Below, piece by piece: positions 25,705-33,962 of a stretch of DNA of 64,000 bases. This DNA comes from Pseudomonas sp. RIT-PI-q (GTDB lineage: Bacteria > Pseudomonadota > Gammaproteobacteria > Pseudomonadales > Pseudomonadaceae). The stretch covers positions 310,001-374,000 of the forward strand of contig NZ_LHPC01000017.1 of assembly GCF_001297125.1 (NCBI RefSeq), read 5' to 3'. Made by a program: the position numbers and the translations under genes. The notes beneath the pieces were generated by a model. The model was not told the DNA's origin and ran no database searches. It was given only the letters and a program-made list of their open reading frames with translations. Within the stretch, counting starts at the first letter, position 1. Each line of letters begins with the position of its first letter.

Positions 25705-26616
25705 ATGACTCAGCTTAGAAACGCCCGATCGGCCACGGCTGTCGGCGTGATTGCGATTTTGCTCTGGTCTTCCCTGGCATTGCTGACCACCCTCACCGAA
25801 GGCATTCCGCCGTTTGAACTGTTGACGCTGGGCTTCGGCGTGGCGTTCGCGGCGAGCCTGGTGATTTTGGGCCGACGCGGACGGGCCGGTTTCGTTAGTT
25901 GGCGACAACCCTGGAGCGTCTGGGCGACTGGCTTCGTCGGAATTTTCGTTTATCACGCGCTGTATTTTTTCGCGCTCAAGGCGGCCCCTGCCGCCGAAGC
26001 CAGCCTGATCAATTACCTTTGGCCGCTGTTGCTGGTGTTGCTTTCGGCGTTCTCCGCCGGAGAAAAACTGCACAAACGGCAAATGCTCGGCGCGCTGCTG
26101 GGCCTGGCCGGCACGGCGTTTATCATGCAGCAACACACCCCGAGCGCAGCCGTCGCGCTGCCCATCGCCGGTTATCTCGCCGCATTCGGCTGTGCGCTGA
26201 TCTGGGCAGGTTATTCGGTGGTCAACCGCCGTTTCAGCGAAGTGCCCAGCAGCACCATCGGCGGGGTCTGCGGCCTTGTCGCGGTGGCCGGACTGGTCTG
26301 CCACCTCGCAATCGAAACCACGGTGCGGCCCGACTTCAGCCAATGGACGGCGATTATTGTCCTCGGCCTCGGACCAGTAGGGCTGGCGTTTCTTGCCTGG
26401 GACCACGCCACCAAACACGGCAGTCTGGCGACGCTTGGGGCACTGTCCTACCTGGCACCGCTGATTTCCACGTTGCTGCTGATTACCGTCGGTCGCAGCC
26501 ATGCCAGTCCGATCCTGATCATCCCGGCGTTGCTGATCATTGCCGGTGCCGTGATCGCCACGTCGAGTTCCACCACCAAAGTGCCGATCACACGTTCGAT
26601 CGTTTCGAACGAGTAG
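25705..26616 (+). CDS. EamA/DMT family exporter (YddG-like)
   Basis: Inner-membrane transporter of 303 residues with ten transmembrane helices formed by two EamA repeats (about 12-135 and 150-285). The sequence resembles YddG, an exporter of aromatic amino acids and other amphipathic molecules (LWPLLLVLLSAFSAGE, GYSVVNRRFSEVPSS, FLAWDHATKHG, LGALSYLAPLISTLLL). The AAGGAACAGAC site precedes the ATG. Substrate uncertain. Confidence 0.85.
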   Translation: MTQLRNARSATAVGVIAILLWSSLALLTTLTEGIPPFELLTLGFGVAFAASLVILGRRGRAGFVSWRQPWSVWATGFVGIFVYHALYFFALKAAPAAEASLINYLWPLLLVLLSAFSAGEKLHKRQMLGALLGLAGTAFIMQQHTPSAAVALPIAGYLAAFGCALIWAGYSVVNRRFSEVPSSTIGGVCGLVAVAGLVCHLAIETTVRPDFSQWTAIIVLGLGPVGLAFLAWDHATKHGSLATLGALSYLAPLISTLLLITVGRSHASPILIIPALLIIAGAVIATSSSTTKVPITRSIVSNE

Positions 26617-26699
26617 AACAAGAAGCCTGCACGTCAATCGAACAGGCTTGCGCCAACATCAACCTCAGTTCACACCCATCACTGACTGAGGCCTACACC

Positions 26700-27374
26700 A
26701 TGAAGTTCTTTTTCCACCCTTCGCCGAACCCGATGAAAGTCGCCCTGCTGCTCGAAGAATTGCAAACGCCTTACGAGCTGATCGGCGTCGACACCTTCAA
26801 GGGCGAACAACACCTGCCCGCCTTTTTGGCGATCAACCCGAACGCCAAAGTGCCGGCCCTGGTTGACGGTGATGCCACTGTTTTCGACTCCCACGCCATC
26901 CTGCTGCACCTGGCGCAAACCCAACAGCGCTTCCTGCCGACCTCCGCCGCCGGGAATGCCGAGCTGCTGTCATGGTTGATGTTCATCGCCACCGGCCTGT
27001 CGCCGTTCTCCGGTCAGGCTGTGCATTTCCTGCACCACGCACCGGAAGACCTGCCGTACGCGAAAAACCGTTACCTCAAGGAAGTCGAACGCCACTACCG
27101 CGTGCTTGACCAACGCCTGGCCGACCATCAGTACCTGGCCGGCGATACCTACAGCATCGCCGACATGGCGCTGTGGGGCTGGGCCAGCTACGCGCCGTAC
27201 ATCCTCGGCGAAAACGGCTTGGCGGCGTACCCGAACGTCAAGCGCCTGTTCGATGAAATCAGCGCCCGCCCGGCGGCCCAACGCGCCCAGGGGCTGAAAG
27301 AAAAACTGGTGCTGAAGGCTGAGTTCGACGAAGAAACCCGCCGCAACCTGTTCCCGCAAAACCAGGCGCAGTAA
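26700..27374 (+). CDS. Glutathione S-transferase
   Basis: Cytosolic GST of 224 residues. The thioredoxin-like N-terminal domain (about 1-80) starts KFFFHPSPNPMKVALLLEEL, has the cis-Pro in NAKVPALVDG, and the glutathione-gripping DSHAILLHL. The C-terminal helical domain carries the N-capping box in YSIADMALWGWASY. Probably a theta/Ure2-like detoxifying enzyme; substrate unknown. A short inverted repeat AAGCCTG/CAGGCTT lies between it and the exporter gene. Confidence 0.9.
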   Translation: MKFFFHPSPNPMKVALLLEELQTPYELIGVDTFKGEQHLPAFLAINPNAKVPALVDGDATVFDSHAILLHLAQTQQRFLPTSAAGNAELLSWLMFIATGLSPFSGQAVHFLHHAPEDLPYAKNRYLKEVERHYRVLDQRLADHQYLAGDTYSIADMALWGWASYAPYILGENGLAAYPNVKRLFDEISARPAAQRAQGLKEKLVLKAEFDEETRRNLFPQNQAQ

Positions 27375-27394
27375 TAAGAGGCTGGGCACAAACC

Positions 27395-27494
27395 TGTAGG
27401 AGCTGGCTTGCCAGCGAAGGACTCAAATGCTCAACATTTATCCTGTTCAAACGCGTCATCGTTAACGTTGTTCGCTGGCAAGCCAGCTCCTACA
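27395..27494. repeat. REP inverted pair (GTAGGAGCTGGCTTGCCAGC type)
   Basis: Inverted pair with a 50-base spacer containing AACGTTGTTCGCTGG; the spacer resembles those at 49709 and 62955 (ATAAACGTGG/AACGATGACG words). Confidence 0.88.
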
Positions 27495-27585
27495 TGGAAC
27501 GCAACATCGCAGGTTCGGGAGCTGCTACAGATCGTATTCCATGGGATGATCGCCCTCAAAGCGCGACCATCCCTGGAGATTCCGA

Positions 27586-28158
27586 ATGTCATTGTTGAGT
27601 AAAAACGCCATTGTCCTGTTGCTGACGGTGGCTACCAGCCTGGGGGCGTTGAATGCGCAAGCGGCCAAGGCCACTTCCAGCGATTCCGCGCCGGCACAAA
27701 AAGTCTCGATGCTCGGCGGCAAGTTCAAGTTCACCCTGCCCAAGGGCTTCATTGCCAACCCGTTGCCCGCCAGCCCAACCGGTGCCAGCGGCACCATGTA
27801 CACCAACGAAGCCACCAAGACCGTGGTGATCGCTGCAGAAAACAACCTTCCGCCCGGAGTCACGGTCAAGGACAACGACGGCAAGTTTCTCGACGAAACG
27901 GTGGCCGACTTCGATTCGGCTCAACGCAAGGCCCTGCCGGATTTCAATAAGCTGAGCGAAAAAAGCCTGACCCAAAAAGGCACCGGGCTGGGGATTCGTC
28001 AGGTCGATAGCACCGCCACACAGGGTGGCGGCATCACCCTCAACACCACGCTGATGGCGGCGTCCGGCACCCGCATGGCCGTGGTTCAGGTCATTTCCCG
28101 TCCCGGCGACATGGCCGCGCACGAAACCTTGATCAAACAGCTGGTCAGCGGCAAGTGA
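27586..28158 (+). CDS. Exported hypothetical protein
   Basis: Periplasmic protein of 190 residues, not recognised. A signal peptide covers about 1-26 (LLLTVATSLGALNAQAA). The mature part opens with SMLGGKFKFTLPKGFIANPLP and contains TNEATKTVVIAAEN and GIRQVDSTATQGGGITLNTTLMAASGTRMAVVQVISRP, the alternating pattern of a beta-sandwich of the kind found in bacterial proteins with an N-terminal FxxxxPKGF motif. No cysteines in the mature part. CTGGAG precedes the ATG. Convergent with the esterase gene, only 3 bases between the stops. Confidence 0.7.
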   Translation: MSLLSKNAIVLLLTVATSLGALNAQAAKATSSDSAPAQKVSMLGGKFKFTLPKGFIANPLPASPTGASGTMYTNEATKTVVIAAENNLPPGVTVKDNDGKFLDETVADFDSAQRKALPDFNKLSEKSLTQKGTGLGIRQVDSTATQGGGITLNTTLMAASGTRMAVVQVISRPGDMAAHETLIKQLVSGK

Positions 28159-28161
28159 GAC

Positions 28162-28878
28162 TCAGGGATTGTGGCGCTGCAACCAGGCGCTCAAGTCCTG
28201 CATCTCGGCGCCGCTGATGCTGTGACCTACGCCAGGGTAGGCGTGGAATTCAGGCTTGAGTGACAGGCTCTGCAACAGGCTGTCGGCGTCGGTGCCATCG
28301 GTGTAGGGCAAGCGTTTGTCCGCCGTGCCATGACCAATGAAAATTGCGAGTTTCTGGCGTTTTTCATCCGGTTTGAGCTCGGATTTGAGCACCGGTAAAA
28401 TCCGCCCGCTCAACGCGGCAATCCCGCCCACCGCCTCGGGGTGCCGCAGGGCGACCTCGTAGGACATGATCGCGCCCTGGCTGAAACCCACCAGGAAAAC
28501 CTTGGCCGGGTCCGTGTGATATTTCTTCGTCGCCTGTGCGATGAAATCCAGCAGCACCTGGCCGCTGGTCTTCAAGTCGTCCGTCTCGCCGTTGTAGGCA
28601 CCCTCGCCTTTTTTGCGAAACCACTGGTAACTGCCCTCTTCCATCACCATCGGCGCCCGCACCGACAGGTAGTTGTATGACGCGGGCAGTTCATCCTTGA
28701 TGCCAAACAGATCCTGCTCGTTACTGCCGTAACCGTGGAGGAAAATCACCAGAGGTTGATTGTTCGAGTCGGGGTGGGCCTGCTCCAGGTACTGCAGCGG
28801 CAAATCGGTTTGCAGCGGGGTTTGAGCATGGACGGCGGCGGATGCCAGCAGCGTCAGCAGAGCGAGAAACTTCAACAT
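28162..28878 (-). CDS. Exported alpha/beta-hydrolase (carboxylesterase/phospholipase family)
   Basis: Hydrolase of 238 residues with a signal peptide (MLKFLALLTLLASAAVHA). The catalytic triad is Ser in GFSQGAIMS, Asp in GHGTADKRLPY and His in GVGHSIS; the oxyanion HGYGSNEQD motif is near residue 50. Resembles the Abhydrolase_2 family of esterases (dienelactone-hydrolase fold). Start 28878 has AAGGAAGG upstream; the frame stays open for 15 more codons but without a better site. Function in the periplasm unknown. Confidence 0.85.
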   Translation of the reverse strand: MLKFLALLTLLASAAVHAQTPLQTDLPLQYLEQAHPDSNNQPLVIFLHGYGSNEQDLFGIKDELPASYNYLSVRAPMVMEEGSYQWFRKKGEGAYNGETDDLKTSGQVLLDFIAQATKKYHTDPAKVFLVGFSQGAIMSYEVALRHPEAVGGIAALSGRILPVLKSELKPDEKRQKLAIFIGHGTADKRLPYTDGTDADSLLQSLSLKPEFHAYPGVGHSISGAEMQDLSAWLQRHNP

Positions 28879-28958
28879 AAACCTTCCTTCACGGCGCGCA
28901 GGATTCGGGGCAGAGCCTAACACTTCCCATCACCGATGACCCTGACACCGCCTCCCCT

Positions 28959-29089
28959 GTAGGAGCTGTAGGAGCTGTCGAGTGAAACGAGGCTGCGATC
29001 TTTTGATCCTGATCTTCAAAAAAACAAGATCAAAAGATCGCAGCCTCGTTTCTCTCGACAGCTCCTACAGGTCCTACAGGTCCTACAAG
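28959..29089. repeat. Long REP palindrome with duplicated ends
   Basis: GAGCTGTCGAGTGAAACGAG-type palindrome with GATCTTTTGATC arms. Its outer ends are multiplied: GTAGGAGCT occurs twice on the left and TCCTACAGG three times on the right, suggesting slippage at the element's tips. Confidence 0.85.
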
Positions 29090-29098
29090 TGAGTCGGG

Positions 29099-30211
29099 TT
29101 AATCGTTGATCAGTTTGCCAACCCGAATCGGCTCACGCCCCGCGACTTTCGCCTGCCAGGTGCCCGGCTGGGTGTAACGACCGCGATCAATGGCAAACAG
29201 CACGCCACTGGTCCCGGCGCACACCGTCGTGACCCGATCGCTCAACGGGTCGACCACTTCAAACAGCGCATCGCCCTTCTCCACCCACTCACCGGAATCA
29301 CGCAGGAAACTGACCACGCCATGATGTGGCGCGAACAGGTATTCGGTGCCTTCGAACGGCATGCCTTCGCAGCATTCGCTCGGTGCCGCCGGCCAGGTGC
29401 CTTTGATGAAACCCTGCTCGGCGAGAAATCCCAGGATCGCCTCGCAATTGGCTTGGGCCTGGTCGACGCGGGTGTCACCCATGCTGCCCAGCTCCAGCGT
29501 CGTCGCCAGATTGGCCGGTGGAATCGCCGCCTCAGGGAATGCCCGTGCCAGGCGCAACCACGGCGAAGAACACGACTCGTCGAACGAGCTGCCGCCGGAA
29601 TCTTCACAGAGCAAAGCGACACCGGCCTTCAACCGTGCAGCCAGGGATTGCCACTGTGGCCAGTGCTGCGGCAAGGCATAGATATGAATCGCCGCGTCGA
29701 AATCGCAGTGCAGATCGAGGGTGATGTCGGCGTCGCAGGCGTGGCGCAGCAGCAAGCGGTGCATGGCCTCCAATTGCGAAACCGCTGCGGGCAAGCCGTC
29801 GAGCACCTGGCCCATGGTCTGGCGAATCAACGCGATGTTGGCCTCGGCATCGGTGCCCAGGCGATCACCGATCAACTCGGCCACCGGTGCGCTGAGTTCG
29901 ACGAACGAGCGGTTGAAATTCTTGCCGCTGCCCAGTTCAAAGCGCCCCATGTGGCTGCCTTGCAGGTGCTGATCGAGGCCAATGGGATTGGCGACCGGCA
30001 CCAGTTCGATGACGCCTTGCAGCTGGCCTTGGGCTTCGAGTTCGGTCAGGCGTTTCTTCAATTCCCAGGCGGTACGCATGCCTGGTAATTCATCAGCGTG
30101 CAGGCTGGCCTGGATGTACACCTTGCGAGTGCCCGCGCCATAACGAAACACGCTGAGTGTGCGTTCGGTCCCCAGGTGGCTCCAGGGCAGTGGATGGTCG
30201 ATGCGTTGCAT
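29099..30211 (-). CDS. Succinylglutamate desuccinylase/aspartoacylase family protein
   Basis: Zinc carboxypeptidase-like enzyme of 370 residues. Zinc ligands are visible in SLHADELPG (HxxE) and the second His in ITLDLHCDF; GLDQHLQGSHMGRFELGSGKNFNR is the substrate-binding stretch. The family includes AstE and the AotO protein of the arginine transport operon, which this most resembles in length. Lies downstream of an amino-acid-binding protein gene in the same direction but separated by a REP pair and a terminator, so probably separate transcription. Confidence 0.85.
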   Translation of the reverse strand: MQRIDHPLPWSHLGTERTLSVFRYGAGTRKVYIQASLHADELPGMRTAWELKKRLTELEAQGQLQGVIELVPVANPIGLDQHLQGSHMGRFELGSGKNFNRSFVELSAPVAELIGDRLGTDAEANIALIRQTMGQVLDGLPAAVSQLEAMHRLLLRHACDADITLDLHCDFDAAIHIYALPQHWPQWQSLAARLKAGVALLCEDSGGSSFDESCSSPWLRLARAFPEAAIPPANLATTLELGSMGDTRVDQAQANCEAILGFLAEQGFIKGTWPAAPSECCEGMPFEGTEYLFAPHHGVVSFLRDSGEWVEKGDALFEVVDPLSDRVTTVCAGTSGVLFAIDRGRYTQPGTWQAKVAGREPIRVGKLIND

Positions 30212-30246
30212 GGCGGACTCCTGAATGTCTGAACGGTGAGATCACC

Positions 30247-30337
30247 TGTGGGAGCGAGCCTGCTCGCGATGGGGTACTGACATTCAACATCAGAATCGGC
30301 TGACACGACGCCATCGCGAGCAGGCTCGCTCCCACAG
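30247..30337. repeat. REP inverted pair (GAGCGAGCCTGCTCGC type)
   Basis: Inverted pair with core GGGAGCGAGCCTGCTCGCGA between the binding-protein gene and the desuccinylase gene. Confidence 0.88.
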
Positions 30338-30365
30338 GTTTCTCGTTCCAATAGAAAGATTGCAT

Positions 30366-30404
30366 AAAAAAAATGGCAACCGCGTCAACGGTTGCCATTT
30401 TTTT
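30366..30404 (-). terminator. Rho-independent terminator of the binding-protein gene
   Basis: Stem ATGGCAACCG/CGGTTGCCAT with a 6-base loop, flanked by A-run and T-run, so it is good in either direction. It lies 12 bases after the stop of the leftward binding-protein gene. Confidence 0.9.
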
Positions 30405-30415
30405 GAACGGCCGGA

Positions 30416-31195
30416 TTACTCGCCGTAAACGTCGAACTTGAAGTATTTGTCCTGCACTTGCTTGTACTTGCCGTTGGCGCGAATTTCAGTGATGGCGGTG
30501 TTGAATTTGTCCGCCAGCTCTTTGTCGCCCTTGCGCACAGCGATGCCGGCGCCGCCACCGAAGTATTTCGGATCGTTGTACTCAGGGCCTACGAACGCGA
30601 AACCTTTACCGGCGTCGGTTTTCAGGAAACCGTCGTCCAGGTTGACCGAGTCGGCCAATAGCGCGTCAATGCGACCGGAAACCATGTCCAGGTTGGCTTC
30701 CTGCTGGGAACCGTAGCGAACCAGGTTGATGCCGGCCGGCACCAGCACTTCAGTGGCGAAACGATCGTGGGTACTGGCGCGCAGTACACCGACTTTCTTG
30801 CCCTTGAGATCGGTCAGCGGGTCCTTGACGTCGGTGCCTTCCTTCATCACGAAGCGCGCCGGGGTGTGGTAATACTTGATGGTGAAATCGACGTTCTTTT
30901 TACGGTCGTCAGTGATGGTCATGGACGACAGGATCGCGTCGATTTTCTTGACCTTCAGTGCCGGGATCAGGCCGTCGAACTCTTGCTCGACCCAGGTGCA
31001 CTTCACTTTCATCTGCTCGCACAATGCGTCGCCGATGTCCACGTCGAAACCAGTGAGTTTGCCGTCAGGGGTTTTCATCGAGAATGGCGGGTAACCGGCT
31101 TCGATACCGATGCGGGTCGGCTTGGCGTCTTCGGCCACAGCGGTCAGGGACAACATCGACAGTGCCAGGGCACCAAACATCACTAGCTTCTTCAT
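30416..31195 (-). CDS. Periplasmic amino-acid-binding protein (ABC transporter, lysine/arginine/ornithine type)
   Basis: Solute-binding protein of 259 residues with a signal peptide (about 1-21, [12 protein letters not shown]). The family-3 signature [14 protein letters not shown] at about 48-61 and ligand-contact patterns ([60 protein letters not shown]) match basic-amino-acid binders such as ArgT, HisJ and AotJ. No permease or ATPase gene lies nearby, so it must use transporter subunits encoded elsewhere. Confidence 0.9.
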   Translation of the reverse strand: MKKLVMFGALALSMLSLTAVAEDAKPTRIGIEAGYPPFSMKTPDGKLTGFDVDIGDALCEQMKVKCTWVEQEFDGLIPALKVKKIDAILSSMTITDDRKKNVDFTIKYYHTPARFVMKEGTDVKDPLTDLKGKKVGVLRASTHDRFATEVLVPAGINLVRYGSQQEANLDMVSGRIDALLADSVNLDDGFLKTDAGKGFAFVGPEYNDPKYFGGGAGIAVRKGDKELADKFNTAITEIRANGKYKQVQDKYFKFDVYGE

Positions 31196-31529
31196 TTATA
31201 ACTCCTGTGTGCGGAGGCTTTTATTGGCAGCGTTCGATTATCAGCGTTCGGTCGGTAGCTTGTGGCTGGTAAAGACCGAAGTGGCCGGCAGTCTAGAGGG
31301 GCTGCTGGAGGGCAAATTGCGTTTAAGCGACAAATACTTATAGAAAAGAGGTGGTTGTATGGCGCTGTTTAGAGGCGTGCGCCATGGCGGTGCAAGGAGT
31401 GTCAGACAATCCCTGATTTCAGACAAAACCTACAAGGTTTGGGGTGCTGATCCGACTGACGAGTCGCGCTGGCGATGAACCATTTTTTGCGGCACATTGC
31501 CCTCCTCCCAGCCCCACAAGAGAAACGTG
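31196..31529. other. Intergenic region between divergent binding-protein and amidotransferase genes
   Basis: 334 bases without a gene. It contains the leader and promoter of the binding-protein gene on the left and a short region before the amidotransferase gene. I see no clear operator, riboswitch or repeat. Confidence 0.5.
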
Positions 31530-32183
31530 ATGCCCACGTTGAACCTGATCCAGCACCACCCTGCCGAAGGACCTGGCGCCATTGCCGAGTGGGCAGCGTC
31601 CCGAGGCCTGGCGCTGAACATCTTTCGCGCAGACCTTGGGCACTTGCCGCCAGTGGGTGCGGCGCCGGTAGTGCTGTTGGGCGGACCTTATGAATCCAAT
31701 GCCGGGCCGGCGTGGCTGGAGGCCGAACGCCAGTGGCTGGCAGGCAGCCTCGATCAGGGCGCGCCGGTGTTTGCCATTTGCCTCGGCGCGCAGTTGTTGG
31801 CACTGGGTCTGGGCGGCAATGTGCGGCGGATGGCTCATACCGAAACGGGCTGGACCACCGTGACGTTCATTGAGGGCCAGACGCTGAAGGTGCTGGAGTG
31901 GCACGAAGACGCGATCGATCTGCCACCGAACGCGCAATTACTGGCTAGCAGTGATCAATGTGACCAGCAGATGTATAGCGTTGGTCCGACGCGAGTGGGA
32001 TTGCAGTTCCATCCGGAGTGGAATGCCGAGTCGGTGGCCATTCTTAATCAACACTTTGCCGATGAATCGCCGTTGCCACGGGGTCAGCCGGACAGCGCCG
32101 CCTGCGCAGCCGTGTTCACGTGGTTGCAGGCGACACTGGATGAATGGTGGGCCGCTTCATCCCTGAAAACACCTTCCCTGTAA
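31530..32183 (+). CDS. Class I glutamine amidotransferase
   Basis: Soluble GATase1 protein of 217 residues, of the GMP-synthase-like amidotransferase group. The nucleophilic Cys is in FAICLGAQLLALGLGG (nucleophile elbow), the His in LQFHPEWN, followed by the catalytic Glu. Gly-rich VVLLGGPYESNAGPAW is the oxyanion region. The ATG at 31530 gives the usual N-terminus (MPTLNLIQHHPAEGPG); the ribosome-binding site is weak (AAGAGAA). Role unknown; such proteins often act on glutamine in catabolic amide transfer. Confidence 0.88.
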   Translation: MPTLNLIQHHPAEGPGAIAEWAASRGLALNIFRADLGHLPPVGAAPVVLLGGPYESNAGPAWLEAERQWLAGSLDQGAPVFAICLGAQLLALGLGGNVRRMAHTETGWTTVTFIEGQTLKVLEWHEDAIDLPPNAQLLASSDQCDQQMYSVGPTRVGLQFHPEWNAESVAILNQHFADESPLPRGQPDSAACAAVFTWLQATLDEWWAASSLKTPSL

Positions 32184-32312
32184 CAGCTGGCGAAGCCTGC
32201 ATTCGGCTGCGAAGCAGTCGTAAACCCGACTTGCACGGTTTTCCTGATGTACCGCGAGTGCTGATTTTGCGACTGCTGCGCAGCCGAACGCAGGCTTCGC
32301 CAGCTGCTACAG
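32179..32312. repeat. Large palindromic element (GTAGCAGCTGGCGAAGCCTG type)
   Basis: A 134-base inverted repeat like that at 21401, with loop word CGGTTTTCCTGA. Its first bases overlap the stop codon region of the amidotransferase gene. Confidence 0.85.
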
Positions 32313-32333
32313 GTTATCGGCGCATGTCAGGAC

Positions 32334-32768
32334 TTAGCATTCGCAACCTATGGGCGCCTTGGCGGGGTGTGCGGCTGCGACACTCAACTCAAACCCTTCA
32401 TCCAGCCACCCGGTTACTCCACCGATCATTTCCTTGACCGGGTAACCCAGCGCCGCCAGCTTCACCGCGGCCTTGTTGGCACCGTTGCAGTGCGGACCGG
32501 CGCAATAGACCACGAACAAGCTGGTTTTCGGATAGGCCGCCAGACCTTCAGCGGTCAGCAGTCGTCCCGGAAAATTAATCGCTCCCGGCACATGGCCACG
32601 CTCGAACGCGAGCGGACCGCGCACGTCCACCAGGACAAAATCGACCTCATCGGCCTGTTGGCTGCCATAGACGTCGGAACAGTCGGTTTCGAAAGTCAGG
32701 CGGTTGCTGAAATGCATCAGGGCAATGGCCGATGGGGCTGCGGGAATTTCGCGGACCAGGCTGGTCAT
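32334..32768 (-). CDS. Rhodanese-like sulfurtransferase
   Basis: Single-domain rhodanese of 144 residues. The catalytic Cys is in VVYCAGPHCNGANKAA, with the substrate loop continuing CNGANKAA, and the CDC25-like VDVRGPLAFERGHVPGAINFPG segment is complete. The start at 32768 has GGAG upstream; the longer frame to 32852 would overlap the divergent regulator's leader. Typical partner of the FtrA-type regulator on the other side. Confidence 0.88.
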   Translation of the reverse strand: MTSLVREIPAAPSAIALMHFSNRLTFETDCSDVYGSQQADEVDFVLVDVRGPLAFERGHVPGAINFPGRLLTAEGLAAYPKTSLFVVYCAGPHCNGANKAAVKLAALGYPVKEMIGGVTGWLDEGFELSVAAAHPAKAPIGCEC

Positions 32769-32869
32769 GGGTCGTACTCCAAAGTTTCGGTAGGTGTGAG
32801 AAGACTTTATCCGCCCGTCGCTTGACGCTACAGTGGCGTACCAGACACCCACCGGGAACTTTCCGCCAA

Positions 32870-33898
32870 ATGCTGCCCACCCCTGGATTGGTCGCGATTC
32901 TGGCCTATGACGGCCTGTGTACTTTCGAATTCGGCATCGCCGTGGAGATCTTTGGCCTGGCGCGGCCGGAGTTCGATTTCCCGTGGTACGAACATCGGAT
33001 CGCCGCTGTCGATCAGGGCCCGATGCGCGCCATGGGCGGCATTCACGTGCTGGCCGATGGCGGCATGGAACTGCTCGATCAGGCCCGGACCATCATCATC
33101 CCTGGCTGGCGCGACCGCCGTGCGCCGGTGCCCGAAGCCCTGCTCGCGGCCCTGCGCCAGGCCCATGCCCGCGGTGCGCGGTTACTGTCGATCTGCTCGG
33201 GCGTGTTCGTGCTCGCGGCCACCGGATTACTCGACGGTCACGGCGCCACCACGCATTGGCGCTATGCCACCGAACTGTCCGAACGATTCCCGAACATTCT
33301 GGTGGACCCGGACGTGCTCTACGTCGACTCGGGCCAACTGATCACCTCGGCCGGCAGTGCGGCAGGTATCGATGCTTGCCTGCATCTGGTCGCGCGGGAC
33401 TTTGGCACCCAGGTGGCCAACGCGGTGGCGCGGCGCCTGGTGATGTCGCCGCAACGCACCGGCGGCCAGGCACAGTTCATTCCGACCCCGGTCAGTCCTA
33501 CGCCGCGCAGCGATCTTTCGCGCGTGATGCAGTGGGCGCGCGAGCGCTTGCATGAACCGCTTGAAGTGCGCGAACTGGCCAGCGAGGCGGCTATGAGCGA
33601 ACGAACGTTCCTGCGTCGTTTCACCGAAGCCACGGGCATGCCGCCCAAGGCCTGGTTGCAGCATGAGCGCCTTGGGCGAGCGCGTGAGTTGCTGGAGAGC
33701 ACGAGCCAGAATACCGACCAGATTGCCGAGCGCTGTGGTTATCGTTCGGTGGAGAGTTTCCGGGTGGCGTTTCGTAGCGTGGTCGGGGTGCCGCCATCGG
33801 TGTACCGGGAGCGGTTTGGGCGGGAGGTTAAAGCGATTTTTTTAAGTGACTTTGCGGGCCCCTTCGTGGGCAAGCCCGCTCTCACAGTGATTTTGTGA
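32870..33898 (+). CDS. ftrA: GlxA/FtrA-type AraC regulator with DJ-1-like domain
   Basis: Regulator of 342 residues. N-terminal DJ-1/PfpI-like sensor domain (about 5-170) with the pseudo-active-site elbow LLSICSGVFVLAATG. C-terminal AraC DNA-binding domain with MSERTFLRRFTEATG and the signature AERCGYRSVESFRVAFRSVVGVPPSVYR. The last 15 or so residues (GPFVGKPALTVIL) are translated from a REP-like sequence, so the true stop was probably lost and the tail is a late addition. The gene lies beside the divergent rhodanese, as in other pseudomonads. Confidence 0.88.
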   Translation: MLPTPGLVAILAYDGLCTFEFGIAVEIFGLARPEFDFPWYEHRIAAVDQGPMRAMGGIHVLADGGMELLDQARTIIIPGWRDRRAPVPEALLAALRQAHARGARLLSICSGVFVLAATGLLDGHGATTHWRYATELSERFPNILVDPDVLYVDSGQLITSAGSAAGIDACLHLVARDFGTQVANAVARRLVMSPQRTGGQAQFIPTPVSPTPRSDLSRVMQWARERLHEPLEVRELASEAAMSERTFLRRFTEATGMPPKAWLQHERLGRARELLESTSQNTDQIAERCGYRSVESFRVAFRSVVGVPPSVYRERFGREVKAIFLSDFAGPFVGKPALTVIL

Positions 33899-33940
33899 AC
33901 ACTGGAGATCCAATGTGGGAGCGGGCTTGCCCGCGATGAG
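33854..33940. repeat. REP pair overlapping the 3' end of ftrA
   Basis: A degenerate reverse REP (GGGCAAGCCCGCTCTCAC) at 33868-33886 lies inside the ftrA frame; a standard forward REP (GTGGGAGCGGGCTTGCCCGC) follows from 33914. Confidence 0.8.
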
Positions 33941-33962
33941 GCCAGACCAGACGCCGATTTTC

